This document shows positions 7,982-17,907 of a stretch of 64,000 bases of DNA, one piece after another. Under the pieces are notes generated by a model that had not been told where the DNA came from, ran no database searches, and was given only the letters and a program-made list of their open reading frames with translations. How positions within the stretch are numbered: position 1 is the stretch's first letter; each line of letters starts with the position of its first letter. The DNA comes from Rhodococcus ruber (GTDB lineage: Bacteria; Actinomycetota; Actinomycetes; Mycobacteriales; Mycobacteriaceae). Where the stretch lies: assembly GCF_027270735.1 (NCBI RefSeq), contig NZ_JAPWIJ010000003.1, positions 124,001 through 188,000 on the forward strand, given 5' to 3'. The position numbers and the translations under genes were made by a program.

Positions 7982-9242
7982 GCGGGTCCTCCGGATCGAG
8001 GCCGAGCAGCGGAAACACTGCCCGGCGGGTGGCTGTGATCGCCGAGTCGACGCGTTCGAGCGCCCGGTCGGTGCCGTCGGTTCCGGCGAGAGAGCCTCCG
8101 GGTCCGTCCCAGGCGGGATAGTCCACGTCTCCCCCGTCACCCATGGTCTGTGGGAGGTCGACACTCGGTGCCATCGTCCGCACTCGCTCACGCCAGGTGT
8201 CCGGCAGCGCTGATGTCGGATCGATCTCGCGGCCGAGCGCGGCTGCGATCAGGTATGTCCACGACCGCGGGACCACCCGCACCAGGCCGTATCCCCCGCC
8301 GCCGACGGCCAACCATCTGCCCTCGGAGTGCTTGTCCGCGAGATCGCGCATGGCCAGGAATGCAGCGTTCTGGCCGTCGACGGTCAGTGCGAGATCCGCG
8401 AGGGGATCCTCTCGGTGGCTGTCCACGCCGCATTGACTGACGATGATCTGGGGCCGGAACGCCCCGACGGCACCGGGAACGATCGCATGGAACGCACGCA
8501 GCCACAACCGATCCGCGGTGCCCGGCAGCAACGGGACGTTGATCGAGGTTCCTTCACCGCGTTCGATTCCCACCTCGGTCGACCAACCGGTGTTCGGCCA
8601 CAACGTCGCTGGATGTTGGTGCAGGGAGACGGTGAGGACGCGGGGGTCGCCGAGAAATGCTGCCTGGACGCCGTCGCCGTGATGGGCGTCGACGTCGATG
8701 TAGGCAATTCGGTCGAATCCGTTGTCCAACAACCACGAGATGGCAATCGCGGCGTCGTTGTAGACGCAGAAGCCCGAGGCCCAGTCGGCCATGGCATGGT
8801 GCATGCCGCCACCGATACTCACCGCGCGGCGGGCACGACCCGACGCGATCTCGCGGGCCGCGGCCAACGAACCGCCGGCCAGCATGGCGCTCGCCTCGTG
8901 CATCTGCGGAAACACCGGGTTGTCGTCGGAACCGAGCCCGTGGACGACGTCGTCGGGGTCACGCAGGGCCGGGCCCTGCGACGGTGCCCGTTTGACCGCC
9001 TCGATGTAGGCGCTGGTGTGAAATCGCAGCAGCTCGGAATCCGGGGCGGCGGTGGGCTCGACGAGTTCGACTCCCGCGAGCACTCCGATGTCGGTGGCGA
9101 GTGCCATGGTCAGATCGAGTCGAGTGGGATTCATCGGGTGGTCGTCGCTCCACCGGTAGCCGAGGTAGTCCTCGCTCCACACGACGATGTCCTCGGAGCG
9201 GTTCGGGATGTACTCGGCGGCGCGCGTCGCCTTGTCAGACAT
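7974..9242 (-). CDS. acuC: AcuC-type class I deacetylase (acetoin utilisation / histone deacetylase fold)
   Basis: A 422-residue zinc amidohydrolase of the arginase/deacetylase superfamily. Seen directly are the histidine pair in SIGGGMHHAM, the metal-binding DVDAHHGDG motif, and a late GGGGYGL segment that normally carries the catalytic tyrosine. Known AcuC proteins remove acetyl groups from lysines, the best case being acetyl-CoA synthetase. Its stop overlaps the start of the acetyltransferase fusion by eight bases, so writer and eraser are made together. The ATG at 9242 begins a conserved-looking N-terminus; no good Shine-Dalgarno is visible, so the message may be leaderless or start at GTG 9281. 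It is divergent from ideR. Confidence 0.9.
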   Translation of the reverse strand: MSDKATRAAEYIPNRSEDIVVWSEDYLGYRWSDDHPMNPTRLDLTMALATDIGVLAGVELVEPTAAPDSELLRFHTSAYIEAVKRAPSQGPALRDPDDVVHGLGSDDNPVFPQMHEASAMLAGGSLAAAREIASGRARRAVSIGGGMHHAMADWASGFCVYNDAAIAISWLLDNGFDRIAYIDVDAHHGDGVQAAFLGDPRVLTVSLHQHPATLWPNTGWSTEVGIERGEGTSINVPLLPGTADRLWLRAFHAIVPGAVGAFRPQIIVSQCGVDSHREDPLADLALTVDGQNAAFLAMRDLADKHSEGRWLAVGGGGYGLVRVVPRSWTYLIAAALGREIDPTSALPDTWRERVRTMAPSVDLPQTMGDGGDVDYPAWDGPGGSLAGTDGTDRALERVDSAITATRRAVFPLLGLDPEDPRD

Positions 9243-9427
9243 ACGGACAAAACTACGTTGTCGGGTGGAATGGTGTGGCACGGTTCCGGTGTTGTGCCTT
9301 GTGTCCCCCTGTGAGAAGCCACGGGAATCGACGAGCGCCGTTGTGGTGCGCCGCGCCCGTGCCGGTTGGGTGCAGCGCCGATTTGGGGGCGCTGACGGTA
9401 GGATCGAGCCCGACGAAGGGGTTGAGT

Positions 9428-10114
9428 GTGAAGGATCTGGTCGACACCACGGAGATGTACCTCCGGACGATCTACGATTTGGAAGAAGAGGGTGTGATTC
9501 CGCTCCGCGCGCGAATCGCCGAGCGGCTCGAGCAGAGTGGTCCCACCGTCAGTCAAACTGTTGCGCGGATGGAGCGCGACGGCTTGTTGTCCGTCGCGGG
9601 AGACCGACACCTGGAGCTGACCGAGAAGGGTCGCAGTCTGGCGGTTGCCGTCATGCGCAAGCACCGCTTGGCGGAGCGTCTGCTCGTGGACATCATCGGT
9701 CTGCGCTGGGAAGACGTACACGCCGAGGCGTGCCGTTGGGAGCACGTGATGAGCGAGGAAGTCGAACGTCGTCTGGTCGCCGTGCTGAACAACCCGACCA
9801 CCTCGCCGTACGGAAACCCCATCCCGGGATTGGCCGAACTCGGTCTCGGTCAGTCGTCCCTTGCTCCCGAGGCGCTCATCCGTCTCACCGATGTTCCGGT
9901 CGGCCAGCCGACCGCAGTGGTCGTACGCCGTCTGGCCGAGCACGTTCAGTCCGACCCCGAAGTGATCGCGCAGCTTCGTGAAGCGGGCGTGGTTCCCGAC
10001 GCTCGGGTTACAGTCGAGGCCAAGCCCGGGTCCGTCACGATCACCGTGCCAGGGCACAGCGGTGTCGACATATCCGACGAAATGGCACATGCCGTCCAGG
10101 TGAAGAGGGTCTGA
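9428..10114 (+). CDS. ideR: Iron-dependent repressor IdeR (DtxR family)
   Basis: A 228-residue DtxR-family regulator with all three domains: winged helix-turn-helix (about 1-73), dimerisation and metal-binding domain (74-140), and an SH3-like C-terminal domain. Metal ligands occupy the canonical positions: Met10, Cys102, Glu105 and His106 for the primary site, and His79, Glu83 and His98 for the ancillary site. In the presence of Fe(II) it represses siderophore genes and activates iron storage. The GTG at 9428 is chosen because it places Met10 correctly, and GAAGGGG lies seven bases upstream. A TTG two codons earlier is possible. galE follows in the same direction, as beside dtxR in corynebacteria. 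Confidence 0.95.
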   Translation: MKDLVDTTEMYLRTIYDLEEEGVIPLRARIAERLEQSGPTVSQTVARMERDGLLSVAGDRHLELTEKGRSLAVAVMRKHRLAERLLVDIIGLRWEDVHAEACRWEHVMSEEVERRLVAVLNNPTTSPYGNPIPGLAELGLGQSSLAPEALIRLTDVPVGQPTAVVVRRLAEHVQSDPEVIAQLREAGVVPDARVTVEAKPGSVTITVPGHSGVDISDEMAHAVQVKRV

Positions 10115-10160
10115 CCTCACACTGCCGGCGGTGTCGCAAGCGTGTGAGGGAGAGCGAACA

Positions 10161-11141
10161 GTGAAGCTTCTGGTTACCGGTGGTGCGGGATACGTCGGCA
10201 GTGTGTGTGCAGCCGTACTCCTCGAGCGCGGCCACGACGTCGTCGTCGTGGACAACCTGTCCACCGGGAACCGGGACGCTGTGCCCGCTGGTGCCACGTT
10301 CGTCGAGGGCGATGTCAAAAACGTGGCTGCGGAGGTGCTGAGCGGCGGCGATTTCGATGCCGTACTGCACTTCGCCGCACAGTCGCTCGTGGGCGAGTCG
10401 GTGGTCGCGCCCGACAAATACTGGAGCGGGAACGTGGTCACCTCGCTGGCCCTGCTCGACGCGATGCGGGCGTCCGGAACTCCGAAACTGGTGTTCTCCT
10501 CGACCGCAGCCACCTACGGCGAACCCGAGAAGACACCGATCACCGAGGAGGCCCCTACCCGGCCGACCAATCCCTACGGTGCCACCAAACTGGCGATCGA
10601 CAATGCGATCACGTCCTATGCGTCGGCGTACGGTCTCGCCGCCACCAGCCTCCGATACTTCAACGTCGCCGGTGCCTACAACGGCTTCGGTGAGAATCGT
10701 GTAGTCGAGACCCATCTGATTCCGCTCGTGCTGCAGGTTGCGCTCGGGCAGCGCGAGAAGATCTCGGTGTTCGGCACCGACTGGCCCACTGCCGACGGAT
10801 CAGCCGTCCGGGACTACATCCACGTCGCGGATCTGGCCGAGGCGCACATCCTTGCGGTCGACGCGGCGCAGCCGGGTGAGCACACCATCTACAACCTCGG
10901 TAGCGGTACCGGCTTCTCGGTCCACGAGGTCATCTCGTCCTGCGAAAGGGTCACCGGACTGCCCATCGCCGTCGAACACGCTCCCCGGCGCGCGGGCGAT
11001 CCTGCCGTTCTCATCGCCTCCAGTGCACGAGCAATGGAGGAGCTGAAATGGTCGCCGGAGCTCACCGATCTCGATCGGATCGTGGCCGACGCCTGGGCTT
11101 TTCTGCAGCAACTCGGCGATCGTTCCCACGCCGCACACTGA
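10161..11141 (+). CDS. galE: UDP-glucose 4-epimerase
   Basis: A 326-residue extended short-chain dehydrogenase. The NAD-binding motif TGGAGYVG is at residues 6-13. The catalytic set is visible as Ser/Thr in [10 protein letters not shown] and Tyr139-x3-Lys143 in YGATK. It interconverts UDP-glucose and UDP-galactose, supplying galactose for the arabinogalactan layer of mycolic-acid bacteria. The GTG at 10161 is preceded by GAGGGAGAG. It lies 46 bases after ideR and is probably cotranscribed with it, an arrangement also found in Corynebacterium (dtxR-galE). It is convergent with the DUF4192 gene. Confidence 0.93.
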   Translation: MKLLVTGGAGYVGSVCAAVLLERGHDVVVVDNLSTGNRDAVPAGATFVEGDVKNVAAEVLSGGDFDAVLHFAAQSLVGESVVAPDKYWSGNVVTSLALLDAMRASGTPKLVFSSTAATYGEPEKTPITEEAPTRPTNPYGATKLAIDNAITSYASAYGLAATSLRYFNVAGAYNGFGENRVVETHLIPLVLQVALGQREKISVFGTDWPTADGSAVRDYIHVADLAEAHILAVDAAQPGEHTIYNLGSGTGFSVHEVISSCERVTGLPIAVEHAPRRAGDPAVLIASSARAMEELKWSPELTDLDRIVADAWAFLQQLGDRSHAAH

Positions 11142-11157
11142 CGAGCCGACAGCGCCG

Positions 11158-12270
11158 TCAGCGGCGACCGAACGGGTCGCCGGGTAGCCGAACGCCGCAT
11201 GCACGTGCACACGCGAATCCACTCTCGGCGACTTCGCGAACCAGTTCCGGGCCGGCACCGGCACTGAGCGATCTGTCCAGCAATCGCGCCAGGCTGTACT
11301 TCTCGTCCGCTTCCAGGGCCGCATCGATCGCGATACGGGCCATCGGTCCGTCGCCGCGAACGTACGCGCTGAACGCCAGAAGCGTTGCAGCGATGGCTCT
11401 CTCGCGCCGTGGCAGCACACGGGAGATCATCGCCCAGAATTCCTCGACAAACCCCGCATCGTCACCGAGTGTCAAGGCAAGCAACGCGTCGCGAACCTGA
11501 ACCGCGCGGATCGCGACTGCGATCCGAGCAATGTCGACCGGGTCCAGTTCTGTGTCGTACGGGGCCCGCGCGACGTACGACAGGACGGCTGTCAATTCAT
11601 CGGTGCGAGAACGTCCGCGGGGACCGAGGCGCGCGATCTCGGCGGCCACGGCTTGCACGGTGGCCTCGGGGCCCGGCGCGATGGTCTCGGCCAGCTCGCA
11701 CCTCGACCGTCGAACCGAGTAACCATCGAGCACGCGGGCGACGGTCAGCGGCGACGTCGACGGATCGGATATTCGGCCGTGCCGCTGCGGCCCGGACACC
11801 GACCACCACACGGCGGAGTCGGCGATCTCCGCCGCCGCGAGGGCCGCACTGAGCTCTATCCCGAACGATACGAGGGTCGTGACCAGCTCCCCCACCACAG
11901 CCTCGACATCGAGCAGGTGGGCACCTCGGACGGCCCGGTCGAGGCGGTCGTCGACGAACACCGCAATCACGGCGGGGATGTTCTCCGACGCGCAATAGCC
12001 CGCCAGATAGCCGATGACGTCGAGCATCTCCGGTGTCACCCTCGAGCCGCTGCCCAAGCGCCGATCGATGCGTTCACCTGCCAGCACCAAGTCGTGACGC
12101 ATCGTGGGCCCGACGCTCGCGCCACCGTCCCTGACCCCGATGAGCACGAGAGAACGGTGGGGATGAAAGCCGAGCATGGCCGGTACCGCTGCCATCAGAT
12201 CGCTCTCGTCGCCGAGTCGCACGCGGCGACGAGATTCGAAGTTGTCGTGAGAATTCGTCGGTGTGTACAT
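11158..12270 (-). CDS. DUF4192 family protein
   Basis: A 370-residue soluble protein matching DUF4192, an actinobacterial family corresponding to Rv2712c near ideR/sthA in M. tuberculosis. The family hallmark near the N-terminus is visible as AAVPAMLGFHPHRSLVLIG. Later segments are alanine-rich helices, including repeated short hydrophobic-acidic units near the C-terminus. No catalytic motif or membrane segment is recognised and the function is unknown. The ATG at 12270 begins just before the conserved block; an upstream frame to 12372 has unlikely composition. Confidence 0.85.
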   Translation of the reverse strand: MYTPTNSHDNFESRRRVRLGDESDLMAAVPAMLGFHPHRSLVLIGVRDGGASVGPTMRHDLVLAGERIDRRLGSGSRVTPEMLDVIGYLAGYCASENIPAVIAVFVDDRLDRAVRGAHLLDVEAVVGELVTTLVSFGIELSAALAAAEIADSAVWWSVSGPQRHGRISDPSTSPLTVARVLDGYSVRRSRCELAETIAPGPEATVQAVAAEIARLGPRGRSRTDELTAVLSYVARAPYDTELDPVDIARIAVAIRAVQVRDALLALTLGDDAGFVEEFWAMISRVLPRRERAIAATLLAFSAYVRGDGPMARIAIDAALEADEKYSLARLLDRSLSAGAGPELVREVAESGFACARACGVRLPGDPFGRR

Positions 12271-12419
12271 GACAGGAATTCTCACGGCACCGTCATCATG
12301 AAACGCAGCGCGAGCTGGGGTTCCGTACTGCCCTGTGGACAACGAGCCTGCTGTGGACGAACGGTGTCGCACGCGCAGTCCTCCACCGATATCTGTCGGC
12401 CCCTTCTGCTAAGTGCGCG

Positions 12420-13130
12420 TCACCCCTGCTTGACCTTCTGCACAGCCGCGGTGAACAGCTCGTCCAGCGTCATCGCGTCGGGAGTCTCGGAACCGAACGA
12501 CATGAAGGTGGCCGACACCCGCACATTGTCGATCTGTGCCATCAGCGTCAGCATCGACTGAGTAACCGCGTCGCCACCGGCTCCCGACGCCACCGTCTGA
12601 CGGACGGCCAAGGTGTCGTCCGCATCGATCGGAGGTGCAGGGGTCAGCGTGGAGGTCACCGTCGAGGTTGCGCCCGATTTGGTGGCCGTCACCTCGCCGC
12701 ACTGCTCGAGCTGCTCCATTCGGGTCGAAAGCGGCTCGTCGACTGCGGTCAATTCGATCGAGATGGTCGACCGACTGTCGTTGTCGGTGCCGACGATCAT
12801 GGCCGTGCCCGTGGGGCCGAAATCCTGGTCGGCGGGCTTGCAGCCCGCCGGGCTGACCTCGGCACCGGCCGGTATTCCGCTGAGATCGGGTGCGGCCTGC
12901 GAGATCGCCTGCTGCGGCAGTACCAGGGCGTCGTACGGTGCCGGGAAGCTGGACGGGTCGATCAGCAACGAGTTCAGATCCGCACCGGACTGCGACGACG
13001 AGGTGGGGGCACCCGCGCTGGGCTCGGGAGTGCCGGTCACGGTGGAGCTGCAGCCGACCAGCACGAGAGCTGCGATCGCTGCCGAGGTCGCGGCGATGGA
13101 CAGGCGGGTTCTGCGTGCGGCGGGGCTCAC
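12420..13130 (-). CDS. Probable exported lipoprotein
   Basis: A 236-residue protein beginning at GTG 13130 with AGAGGA six bases upstream. The N-terminus has an arginine-rich n-region, a hydrophobic core and a lipobox ending LVGC, giving a predicted lipidated Cys27. The mature part opens with a Ser/Thr/Pro linker and continues as a soluble domain with two cysteines (AGCKPAD and EQCGEV) that could form a disulfide. It resembles mycobacterial-type lipoproteins of the DUF5642/sensor-domain kind, but I am not certain of the family. A longer open frame to 13571 is a shadow of the MBL gene. Confidence 0.75.
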   Translation of the reverse strand: MSPAARRTRLSIAATSAAIAALVLVGCSSTVTGTPEPSAGAPTSSSQSGADLNSLLIDPSSFPAPYDALVLPQQAISQAAPDLSGIPAGAEVSPAGCKPADQDFGPTGTAMIVGTDNDSRSTISIELTAVDEPLSTRMEQLEQCGEVTATKSGATSTVTSTLTPAPPIDADDTLAVRQTVASGAGGDAVTQSMLTLMAQIDNVRVSATFMSFGSETPDAMTLDELFTAAVQKVKQG

Positions 13131-13242
13131 AAGACGTCCTCTTCGGGTCGGTGGGACGCCGCAGCTCACGCTCCGGCGTCCCACCACTGTCTCATTCCGA
13201 CCACCTCGAACGCGGCAGGCGACCCGCCGCAGTGTCGCGAAT

Positions 13243-13875
13243 TCAGCTGCCGCGGGCGATCCATTCCTCGAGGTGTGGTGCTTCGTCGCCGATGCGGGTT
13301 CCGTCTCCGTGGCCGGTGTTGACGCGGGTGTCGGCGGGAAGCGCGAACAAGCGGTCGCGGATGGACCCGATGATGGTCGGGAAATCCGAGTACGACCGTC
13401 CGGTGGCTCCGGGACCGCCGGAGAAGAGGGTGTCGCCGGAGAACAACTGCCCCGCGTCGGGCAGATACAGGCACGTCGATCCGGGTGAGTGGCCCGGGGT
13501 GTGCAGCGCGAGGATGTCGGTTCCGGCGACGGTGATGCGCTGACCGTCCTCGAGGGTCGAGTGCCCGACACCGGGGTGGGTCTGCTGCCACAGCATGTCG
13601 TCGGCGGGGTGCAGCAGGATCGGCGTATCGAGGCTGTCGGAGAGTTCGGGGGCGACGGTCACGTGATCGTTGTGTCCGTGGGTGCAGACGATGGCAGTGA
13701 CGGTCCGGCCGGCGACGGCGTCGATGATCGGGGCTGCGGTGTGCGCGGCGTCGACGATGACGACCTCGTCGTCGTCGCCGATCAGCCAGATGTTGTTCTC
13801 GACATCCCAGGTGCCGCCGTCGAGGCTGAAGGTGCCGGAGGTGACGACGTTCTGGACACGAAAGGTCCCGCTCAC
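13243..13875 (-). CDS. MBL-fold metallo-hydrolase partner of mycothiol dehydrogenase
   Basis: A 210-residue metallo-beta-lactamase-fold hydrolase with the zinc motif THGHNDH (His66, His68, Asp70, His71). The later ligand-bearing segments are [15 protein letters not shown] and a C-terminal TGHGDGT. The size and motifs are of the glyoxalase II/thioester hydrolase type. Its ATG overlaps the stop of the mycothiol dehydrogenase gene by four bases (ATGA), so the two are translated together. The natural inference is that it hydrolyses the S-formylmycothiol made by its partner; this pair also occurs in mycobacteria (Rv2259-Rv2260). Substrate is inferred from context. Confidence 0.88.
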   Translation of the reverse strand: MSGTFRVQNVVTSGTFSLDGGTWDVENNIWLIGDDDEVVIVDAAHTAAPIIDAVAGRTVTAIVCTHGHNDHVTVAPELSDSLDTPILLHPADDMLWQQTHPGVGHSTLEDGQRITVAGTDILALHTPGHSPGSTCLYLPDAGQLFSGDTLFSGGPGATGRSYSDFPTIIGSIRDRLFALPADTRVNTGHGDGTRIGDEAPHLEEWIARGS

Positions 13876-14957
13876 AGGACCACCACCGACCGCAGCACGG
13901 TGCCCTGATGCATCTTGTCGAACGCGGCCTCGACGTCCTCGATGCCGATCCGTTCGGAGACGAATTTCTCGAGCGGTAACCGGCCCTGTTGATACAGGTC
14001 GACCAACTGTGGGAAGTCGCGTTCGGGTAGGCAGTCGCCGTACCAGGACGATTTCAGCGAGCCGCCGTGGGAGAAGAAGTCGATCAGCGGCATCTCGAGG
14101 GTCATCTCCGGTGTCGGGACACCGACGAGGACGACGGTGCCGGCCAGGTCGCGGGCGTAGAAGGCTTGTTTCCAGGTTTCCGGGCGGCCGACGGCGTCGA
14201 TGACCACGTCGGCGCCGAAGCCCCCGGTGAGTTCCTGGATGGCCTCGACGGCGTCGAGAACGGAGGAGTCGACGGTGTGGGTGGCGCCGAGTTCGAGGGC
14301 CCAGTCGAGTTTTCCTTTGTCGCGGTCGACGGCGATGATCGTCGATGCCCCCGCCAGGCGGGCTCCGGCGATTGCGGCATCACCGACACCACCGCAGCCG
14401 ATGACGGCGACCGAATCTCCGCGTGAGACGTGGCCGGTGTTCATCGCGGCCCCGAGTCCGGCCATCACCCCGCAGCCGAGCAGTCCGACGACGGCGGGAT
14501 CGGCGTCGGCGGCGACCTTGGTGCACTGTCCTTCGTGGACGAGGGTCTTCTCGGCGAACGCACCGATCCCCAGGGCGGGGGTCAGTTCGGTGCCGTCGTC
14601 GAGGGTCATCTTCTGGGCGGCGTTGTGGGTGTCGAAGCAGTACCACGGGGTGCCGCGTTTGCAGGCGCGGCATTCTCCGCACACCGCGCGCCAGTTGAGG
14701 ACGACGAAGTCGCCGACCTCGACGTGCTCGACGCGATCGCCGATGGTCTCGACGATGCCGGCGGCTTCGTGTCCGAGCAGGAACGGGAACTCGTCGTTGA
14801 TGCCGCCCTCGCGGTAGTGCAGGTCGGTGTGGCAGACCCCGCAGGCCTGAATGTTCACGACGACCTCGTTCGGGCCGGGATCGGGAATGGTGATCGTCTC
14901 GATGGAGACGGGTGCGCCCTTGCTCTTGGCGACGACGGCACGGACCTGCTGCGGCAT
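13872..14957 (-). CDS. mscR: S-(hydroxymethyl)mycothiol dehydrogenase (mycothiol-dependent formaldehyde dehydrogenase)
   Basis: A 361-residue zinc alcohol dehydrogenase. The catalytic zinc region reads CGVCHTDLH (Cys42) and LGHEAAG. The structural zinc site has four cysteines at 93, 96, 99 and 107. The NAD-binding motif is GCGGVGDA. The sequence is that of the mycothiol-dependent class III enzymes, which oxidise the formaldehyde-mycothiol adduct with NAD and also reduce S-nitrosomycothiol. The ATG at 14957 has GGAGGA close upstream, which decides against the longer frame to 15020. It is the first gene of a two-gene operon with the MBL hydrolase. Confidence 0.92.
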   Translation of the reverse strand: MPQQVRAVVAKSKGAPVSIETITIPDPGPNEVVVNIQACGVCHTDLHYREGGINDEFPFLLGHEAAGIVETIGDRVEHVEVGDFVVLNWRAVCGECRACKRGTPWYCFDTHNAAQKMTLDDGTELTPALGIGAFAEKTLVHEGQCTKVAADADPAVVGLLGCGVMAGLGAAMNTGHVSRGDSVAVIGCGGVGDAAIAGARLAGASTIIAVDRDKGKLDWALELGATHTVDSSVLDAVEAIQELTGGFGADVVIDAVGRPETWKQAFYARDLAGTVVLVGVPTPEMTLEMPLIDFFSHGGSLKSSWYGDCLPERDFPQLVDLYQQGRLPLEKFVSERIGIEDVEAAFDKMHQGTVLRSVVVL

Positions 14958-15121
14958 GTGTTCCTCCACTGAAAATCGTTTGTTGCGTGCTCGGTTCAGC
15001 CTCGCACAACGCATCAGCACGTGGCGACATCTGCATGGGTTGGGCGTACCGAATCGTGGAGTTCACAAGGTTGTGACCGGGTGGGCACGCAGTCTTTGCG
15101 TGCGCCCGGTACCTATGAGAA

Positions 15122-16537
15122 ATGTCTGAACCCATGGAGTACGACCTGGTGGTCATCGGCTCCGGCCCCGGCGGCCAGAAGGCGGCCATCGCGGCTGCGA
15201 AGCTCGGCAAGCGAGTGGCGATCGTGGAGAAGGGACACATGCTCGGCGGGGTCTGTGTCAATACCGGGACCATCCCGTCCAAGACTCTGCGTGAGGCCGT
15301 TCTGTACCTCACGGGCATGAACCAACGTGAGCTGTACGGGGCGAGCTACCGGGTGAAGGCCGACATCACTCCGGCCGATCTGCTGGCGCGGACCCAGCAC
15401 GTCATCGGCAAGGAGATCGAGGTGGTGCGCTCGCAATTGCTGCGCAACCGCATCGAATTGATCACCGGTGTCGGCAGGTTCGTCGATGCGCACACCATCG
15501 CGATCGAGGACGACTCGCGAGGCGAGCGCATCACCGTGACAGCCGCCAACGTGGTGATCGCCACCGGAACCGCGCCGGCGCGTCCCGCGGACGTCGCATT
15601 CGACGACTATCGGGTACTCGACTCCGACGGAATACTCAATCTCGAGTTCATCCCGGCTTCGATGGTGGTCGTCGGAGCAGGCGTGATCGGGATCGAGTAC
15701 GCGTCGATGTTCGCGGCCCTCGGCACCAAGGTCACGGTCGTCGAGAAACGCGATTCGATGCTCGATTTCTGCGATCGCGAAATCATCGAGTCGTTGCAGT
15801 TTCATCTCCGCGATCTCGCCGTGACGTTCCGCTTCGGTGAGGCGGTCACCGCGGTCGACGTGGGCCCGAACGGTACCGTCACCACGCTCGCGAGCGGCAA
15901 GCGCATTCCGGCGGAGACGGTGATGTACTCGGCCGGACGCCAAGGACTGACCACGGCGCTCGAACTCGAGAACGCAGGGCTGGAGGCGGACGCGCGCGGC
16001 CGCATCTTCGTCGACGAGCATTTCCAGACCAAGGTCGATCACATCTATGCCGTCGGCGATGTCATCGGGTTCCCGGCGCTGGCGGCGACGTCGATGGATC
16101 AGGGCAGGCTGGCGGCGTATCACGCGTTCGGCGAGTCCAGCGCGAAACTGACCGACCTCCAGCCCATCGGCATCTACTCGATCCCCGAGGTGTCGTACGT
16201 CGGTGCGACCGAGGTCGATCTGACGAAGGGGTCGATTCCCTACGAGGTGGGAGTGTCGAGGTATCGCGAACTGGCCCGCGGCCAGATTGCCGGTGACTCG
16301 TACGGAATGTTGAAGTTGCTCGTCTCCACCGAGGATCGGTCGATTCTCGGTGTGCACATCTTCGGGTCCGGGGCGACGGATCTGGTGCACATCGGACAGG
16401 CGGTCATGGGATGCGGCGGCACCGTCGATTACCTCGTCGACGCCGTGTTCAACTATCCGACTCTGTCCGAGGCGTACAAGGTTGCCGCGCTCGATGTCAC
16501 CAACAAGATCCGCGCGCTGGCCAACTTCGACCGCTGA
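15122..16537 (+). CDS. sthA: Soluble pyridine nucleotide transhydrogenase
   Basis: A 471-residue flavoprotein of the pyridine nucleotide-disulfide oxidoreductase family. It has an FAD-binding GSGPGGQK motif at 13-20, a second nucleotide-binding motif [20 protein letters not shown], and the FAD site YAVGDVIG. The active-site segment reads [10 protein letters not shown]: the first redox cysteine (Cys45) remains but the second is Thr50. That loss is characteristic of SthA, which transfers hydride between NADPH and NAD, rather than of lipoamide dehydrogenase. The start at 15122 gives four residues before a second possible ATG at 15134. Confidence 0.93.
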   Translation: MSEPMEYDLVVIGSGPGGQKAAIAAAKLGKRVAIVEKGHMLGGVCVNTGTIPSKTLREAVLYLTGMNQRELYGASYRVKADITPADLLARTQHVIGKEIEVVRSQLLRNRIELITGVGRFVDAHTIAIEDDSRGERITVTAANVVIATGTAPARPADVAFDDYRVLDSDGILNLEFIPASMVVVGAGVIGIEYASMFAALGTKVTVVEKRDSMLDFCDREIIESLQFHLRDLAVTFRFGEAVTAVDVGPNGTVTTLASGKRIPAETVMYSAGRQGLTTALELENAGLEADARGRIFVDEHFQTKVDHIYAVGDVIGFPALAATSMDQGRLAAYHAFGESSAKLTDLQPIGIYSIPEVSYVGATEVDLTKGSIPYEVGVSRYRELARGQIAGDSYGMLKLLVSTEDRSILGVHIFGSGATDLVHIGQAVMGCGGTVDYLVDAVFNYPTLSEAYKVAALDVTNKIRALANFDR

Positions 16538-16717
16538 CGGGCGCCTCGAAGCCCCGAGTGACCACTGGGGAATGAACGACGGCCGTTCCGTTGTTCTTTC
16601 CATCAGTGATTCGCCACGTTCGACGTCGGCGCGTACACGATGCAAACGAAGGGTCGGCGTATTCTGACCCGGATCCACATCGAGGTACCGACGAGTCGAT
16701 CCGAAAGGGGCCCGGCC

Positions 16718-17662
16718 ATGACCGAACAGTCGAAGATGTACGAGCTGGAATTTCCGGCACCGCAAATCTTCTCCGACGACGGCGTCGGACCCGTCCTCGT
16801 GCACGGCCTGGAGGGATTCTCCGACGCCGGTCACGCAGTGAAGTTGGCGACGACCCATCTGCGCGAGAGCCTCGAATCCGAGCTGGTGGCGTCGTTCGAC
16901 GTCGACGAGTTGATCGACTACCGGTCCCGTCGGCCGACGATGACGTTCAAGTCCGACCACTTCTCGGACTACGACGCTCCCGAGTTGAACCTCTACGCAG
17001 TCAAGGACCGAGCCGGTACGCCCTTCCTGCTTCTGGCCGGTATGGAGCCGGACCTGCGGTGGGAGAAGTTCACCACCGCCGTCCGCCTCCTCGCCGAGCA
17101 GCTCGGTGTTCGGCGCACCATCGGTCTCGGCTCCATCCCGATGGCAATTCCGCATACGCGCCCGCTCGGGGTCACGGCCCATGCCAGCGACCGCGAGCTG
17201 GTCAAAGAGGGAAACAGCTGGGCGGGCGACCTGCAGGTGCCCGGAAGTGCGTCGTCACTGCTCGAGCTCCGGATGGCCCAGCACGGCCACGAGTCGATGG
17301 GGTTCTCGGTGCACGTTCCGCACTACCTCGCCCAGACGGACTACCCCGGTGCTGCCGAGACTCTGCTCGAGAACGTCAGCGAAGCCGCCGAGCTCGATCT
17401 TCCACTCGCCGCACTCGGCGAGGCCGCGGCGCGAGTTCGCGAACAGGTGAACGAGCACATCACCGGAAACGACGAGGTGCAGTCGGTGGTGCAGGCGCTG
17501 GAGCGTCAGTACGACACGTACGTCGCCGCACAGGAGCAGCAGTCGACGTTGCTGGCCGGTGACGAGCCGTTGCCGAGCGGTGACGAGCTCGGTGCCGAAT
17601 TCGAGCGTTTCCTGGCCGAACAAGCCGGCCTCGACGAGGGCGACGACACCGACCCGCAGTGA
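16718..17662 (+). CDS. PAC2 family protein (proteasome-assembly-chaperone-like)
   Basis: A 314-residue protein of the PAC2 family, matching Rv2714, which also follows sthA in M. tuberculosis. The N-terminal two thirds have the alternating strand/helix pattern of the PAC2 fold, including VLVHGLEGFSDAG and the conserved EPDLRWEKF segment. The C-terminal 80 residues are acidic and helical (EQVNEHI, QALERQYDTY). Biochemical function is not established; a link to proteasome assembly is by fold only. The ATG at 16718 has GAAAGGGG seven bases upstream. Confidence 0.88.
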   Translation: MTEQSKMYELEFPAPQIFSDDGVGPVLVHGLEGFSDAGHAVKLATTHLRESLESELVASFDVDELIDYRSRRPTMTFKSDHFSDYDAPELNLYAVKDRAGTPFLLLAGMEPDLRWEKFTTAVRLLAEQLGVRRTIGLGSIPMAIPHTRPLGVTAHASDRELVKEGNSWAGDLQVPGSASSLLELRMAQHGHESMGFSVHVPHYLAQTDYPGAAETLLENVSEAAELDLPLAALGEAAARVREQVNEHITGNDEVQSVVQALERQYDTYVAAQEQQSTLLAGDEPLPSGDELGAEFERFLAEQAGLDEGDDTDPQ

Positions 17663-17907
17663 CACGACACCCGGCGACAGTGTGAGCAGTCACAGCGTGG
17701 CGTCGTAGCAGCGGTCGAATCGGACAGCGGGAGCGGATCGAAACATACCTGTAACCGCAAATACGCTCGATGTTCTGCCCTGAGCGTCATCTCGTGCGAG
17801 AGTCGTGTCGACACGTACTCCGGTATGTACCGTCAACACACTCGTACACGGCGACGCCGTACGGTGCCGCGCGTGCGGCGCACACCAGGGAATGTCAGGA
17901 GGCGCAG

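Noticed and set aside
15113..17182. 689-codon minus-strand frame across sthA and the PAC2 gene
   Set aside because: It spans two recognised plus-strand genes and has no recognisable motif or ribosome site.
17691..17704. TGTGA-N4-TCACA palindrome resembling a CRP/GlxR site
   Set aside because: The spacer is four bases, while CRP/GlxR sites need six; it lies at the end of the PAC2 gene rather than in a recognisable promoter.
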